Of a stretch of DNA of 64,000 nt, positions 62,746 to 64,000 are shown piece by piece. Made by a program: the position numbers and the translations under genes. A model generated the notes under the pieces. That model ran no database searches, was not told the DNA's origin, and saw nothing but the letters and a program-made list of their open reading frames with translations. The stretch covers positions 124,001 through 188,000 of the forward strand of contig NZ_MTQO01000036.1 of the NCBI RefSeq assembly GCF_001984155.1, written 5' to 3'. Every line of letters starts with the position of its first letter. Position 1 is the first letter of the stretch. The DNA comes from Actinosynnema sp. ALI-1.44. Lineage in GTDB: Bacteria > Actinomycetota > Actinomycetes > Mycobacteriales > Pseudonocardiaceae.

Positions 62746-64000
62746 CTAGTCAAAGCGGTCACCACCTGTCGGATACACGCAGCGAAACCCGACCTCGTTG
62801 TGCCGATCTGTGAGAAGGTCGCGTCCCCGAAAGTGCGTCGTCAGACAACAGGACGGGGAGCTCCACGCGCCGCCTCGCAACACGTGGAAGGCATCCTTGC
62901 GATTCATGAATTCATGAGGGGCCCGACCCTTGAAGAACGGGTCCATGTCGGCACGACTGAAGAAGTTGGTCCTTGTCATCTCCCATGTGTTGCCTGACAG
63001 CTGCACAACACCGTACGGACTGACACCCTCTGGATAGCTGTCGGCCGCCATCAGCGGCACCGCAGGTATACCGACGTCCCGTACACTCAGCAGCGCGGCC
63101 TCAAGATCCGCCAGGTCCGTCACGGCGCGCCCGAACGCCCTTTCCACGTGATTACACCGATCAGCACTGAAAACATCACCCCACGGGAACTCGCGCCCGT
63201 CCACGCCGCGAGCGGACTTCTCCCACTGGTTTTCACTCGGCAGTTCACCACCAGCCCAGCGAGCAAACGCCCAAGCGTCGTACCAGTCCACTCCCACAAC
63301 CGGCATGTCAGGTTGGTTGAAACGGGAATCATGGTGATGCGCGGACACGTGAGACTTTCCAGCCCGCTGATCCGGATGGTCATACTCGGCGGAGTCACCG
63401 ACGTCATCGAGAAAAGTCTGGTAGCGACGGTTGGTCACCGCGAGGCGGTCGATGTAGAACTCGTCGAGCTCGACGACCCGACCGGGGTTGTCGGTGTCGT
63501 CCATCCCGAACCCGTTGCCCGCACTGGAAGTCCCTGCCATGAATGGTCCGCCGGGCACGAGGACGACATCGTCGACGGGTCGGCGTGCCCGTCTGGTCAG
63601 CCTGGTTCGCAAGTGATCCACGTACGCGCTTTCCAACGCCTCCAGCCGCACCGGATCAGATGTACCAAAGATCCGCAGGAGCGCGTCCTTGGTAATCGCC
63701 GCGCCACACCCGACCGGTTTGCGAAGCGCATCGGCACGAGCGAACCGGCTCGGCCAGCCGGAAATCTTGACCAGATCAAGAACCGCAGCCTGGATACGCA
63801 GATCACCGGCTATCGATATCGCCGCGAAAGCCACACCGTCAATGGGGTCGTGACACGCCATACGAATGGACTCAACAGTCGCCCCGTCATCTGGGTGGTG
63901 TTTCGCCAGATAACGCAAACAGACCACACGAACAGGCCAGTCAGGGTGCGTCCGGGCAAGTTCCACCACTTGACCGAACGCCTCGGCATCGCACTTTCTT
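62746..64000 (-). CDS. HEAT-repeat protein with formylglycine-generating-enzyme/sulfatase-modifying domain (partial)
   Basis: The frame is open to the right edge of the window, so the N-terminus is missing. The visible N-part (about 140 residues) has HEAT-like helical pairs (VELARTHPDWPVRVVCLRYL, PIDGVAFAAISIAGDLRIQA). The C-part is an FGE/SUMF1-type domain: VLVPGGPFMAGTSSAGNGFG, EFYIDRLAVTNRRYQTFLDD, PVVGVDWYDAWAFARWAGGE, LSGNTWEMTRTNFF, VLRGGAWSSPSCCLTTHFRG, VGFRCV. FGE-like domains occur in formylglycine synthases, in EgtB-like sulfoxide synthases and, often, in bacterial conflict systems as recognition modules. A Cys pair is present at SCC, not in the usual CxxxxC spacing. It is the first visible gene of the caspase-STAND operon. 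Confidence 0.85.
   Translation of the reverse strand, partial: RKCDAEAFGQVVELARTHPDWPVRVVCLRYLAKHHPDDGATVESIRMACHDPIDGVAFAAISIAGDLRIQAAVLDLVKISGWPSRFARADALRKPVGCGAAITKDALLRIFGTSDPVRLEALESAYVDHLRTRLTRRARRPVDDVVLVPGGPFMAGTSSAGNGFGMDDTDNPGRVVELDEFYIDRLAVTNRRYQTFLDDVGDSAEYDHPDQRAGKSHVSAHHHDSRFNQPDMPVVGVDWYDAWAFARWAGGELPSENQWEKSARGVDGREFPWGDVFSADRCNHVERAFGRAVTDLADLEAALLSVRDVGIPAVPLMAADSYPEGVSPYGVVQLSGNTWEMTRTNFFSRADMDPFFKGRAPHEFMNRKDAFHVLRGGAWSSPSCCLTTHFRGRDLLTDRHNEVGFRCVYPTGGDRFD

Noticed and set aside
1-64000. CRISPR arrays, tRNA/rRNA genes, insertion sequences, phage attachment sites
   Set aside because: No spaced direct repeats, tRNA-like cloverleaf, transposase or integrase was seen anywhere in the window.

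Overview
The window is high-GC, densely coded DNA with GTG/TTG starts, many ATGA/GTGA stop-start overlaps and actinomycete-type families: a SARP/NB-ARC/TPR regulator, secreted RHS and FG-GAP/ricin proteins, a DUF2079 membrane protein, a sensor kinase with HisKA_3-type H-box and a caspase-STAND-WD40 system. It looks like the chromosome of a filamentous actinomycete, most likely Pseudonocardiaceae-like; the family is inference. I see no rRNA, tRNA, CRISPR array or transposase.

Region 1 (1-12.7 kb): the end of a TPR protein, an aldo/keto reductase, a decayed class C beta-lactamase-type gene and an MFS exporter. Then comes a compact candidate RiPP locus: amidohydrolase + SARP regulator (+ strand) facing a precursor peptide - TfuA - YcaO operon (- strand). 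The precursor gene (11143-11268, 41 codons) is very short and has not been assigned by homology; its position, ribosome binding site, bounded frame and Gly/Cys-rich tail make it the natural substrate of the YcaO-TfuA pair. Region 2 (11.6-25 kb): a secreted protein, a DUF2079 protein, a two-component system, an XRE-cupin regulator with a palindrome across its start codon, a 2180-residue RHS/Hint/nuclease toxin and a secreted beta-propeller.

Region 3 (24.7-41 kb) is a coherent regulon: alpha/beta hydrolase, TetR regulator, peptide-type ABC importer with a permease-ATPase fusion, methyltransferase-like protein, two paralogous aldo/keto reductase-like proteins, SDR, YtcJ-like amidohydrolase, zinc alcohol dehydrogenase, two HSL-type esterases and an MFS transporter. 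Five 18-bp palindromes close to TGTCTACG-NN-CGTAGACA sit at five promoter regions and are the likely operators of the local TetR protein. The substrate is unknown. Several enzymes here have altered catalytic motifs.

Region 4 (41-54.5 kb): a frameshifted APC permease, a HAD phosphatase, a secreted RHS-Hint protein (2255 aa) in an operon with a secreted FG-GAP/ricin-lectin protein, and a LysR regulator divergent from an internally shortened NmrA-like protein. Region 5 (55-64 kb) looks like a conflict/immunity island: an LCAT-like lipase plus an acyl-carrier-like protein lacking the usual serine, facing a five-gene operon (HEAT-FGE protein, flavin split-barrel protein, EgtD-like methyltransferase, caspase-STAND NTPase, WD40 sensor) in which the usual caspase-NTPase-WD40 chain is split into two overlapping genes. 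The last gene runs off the right edge.
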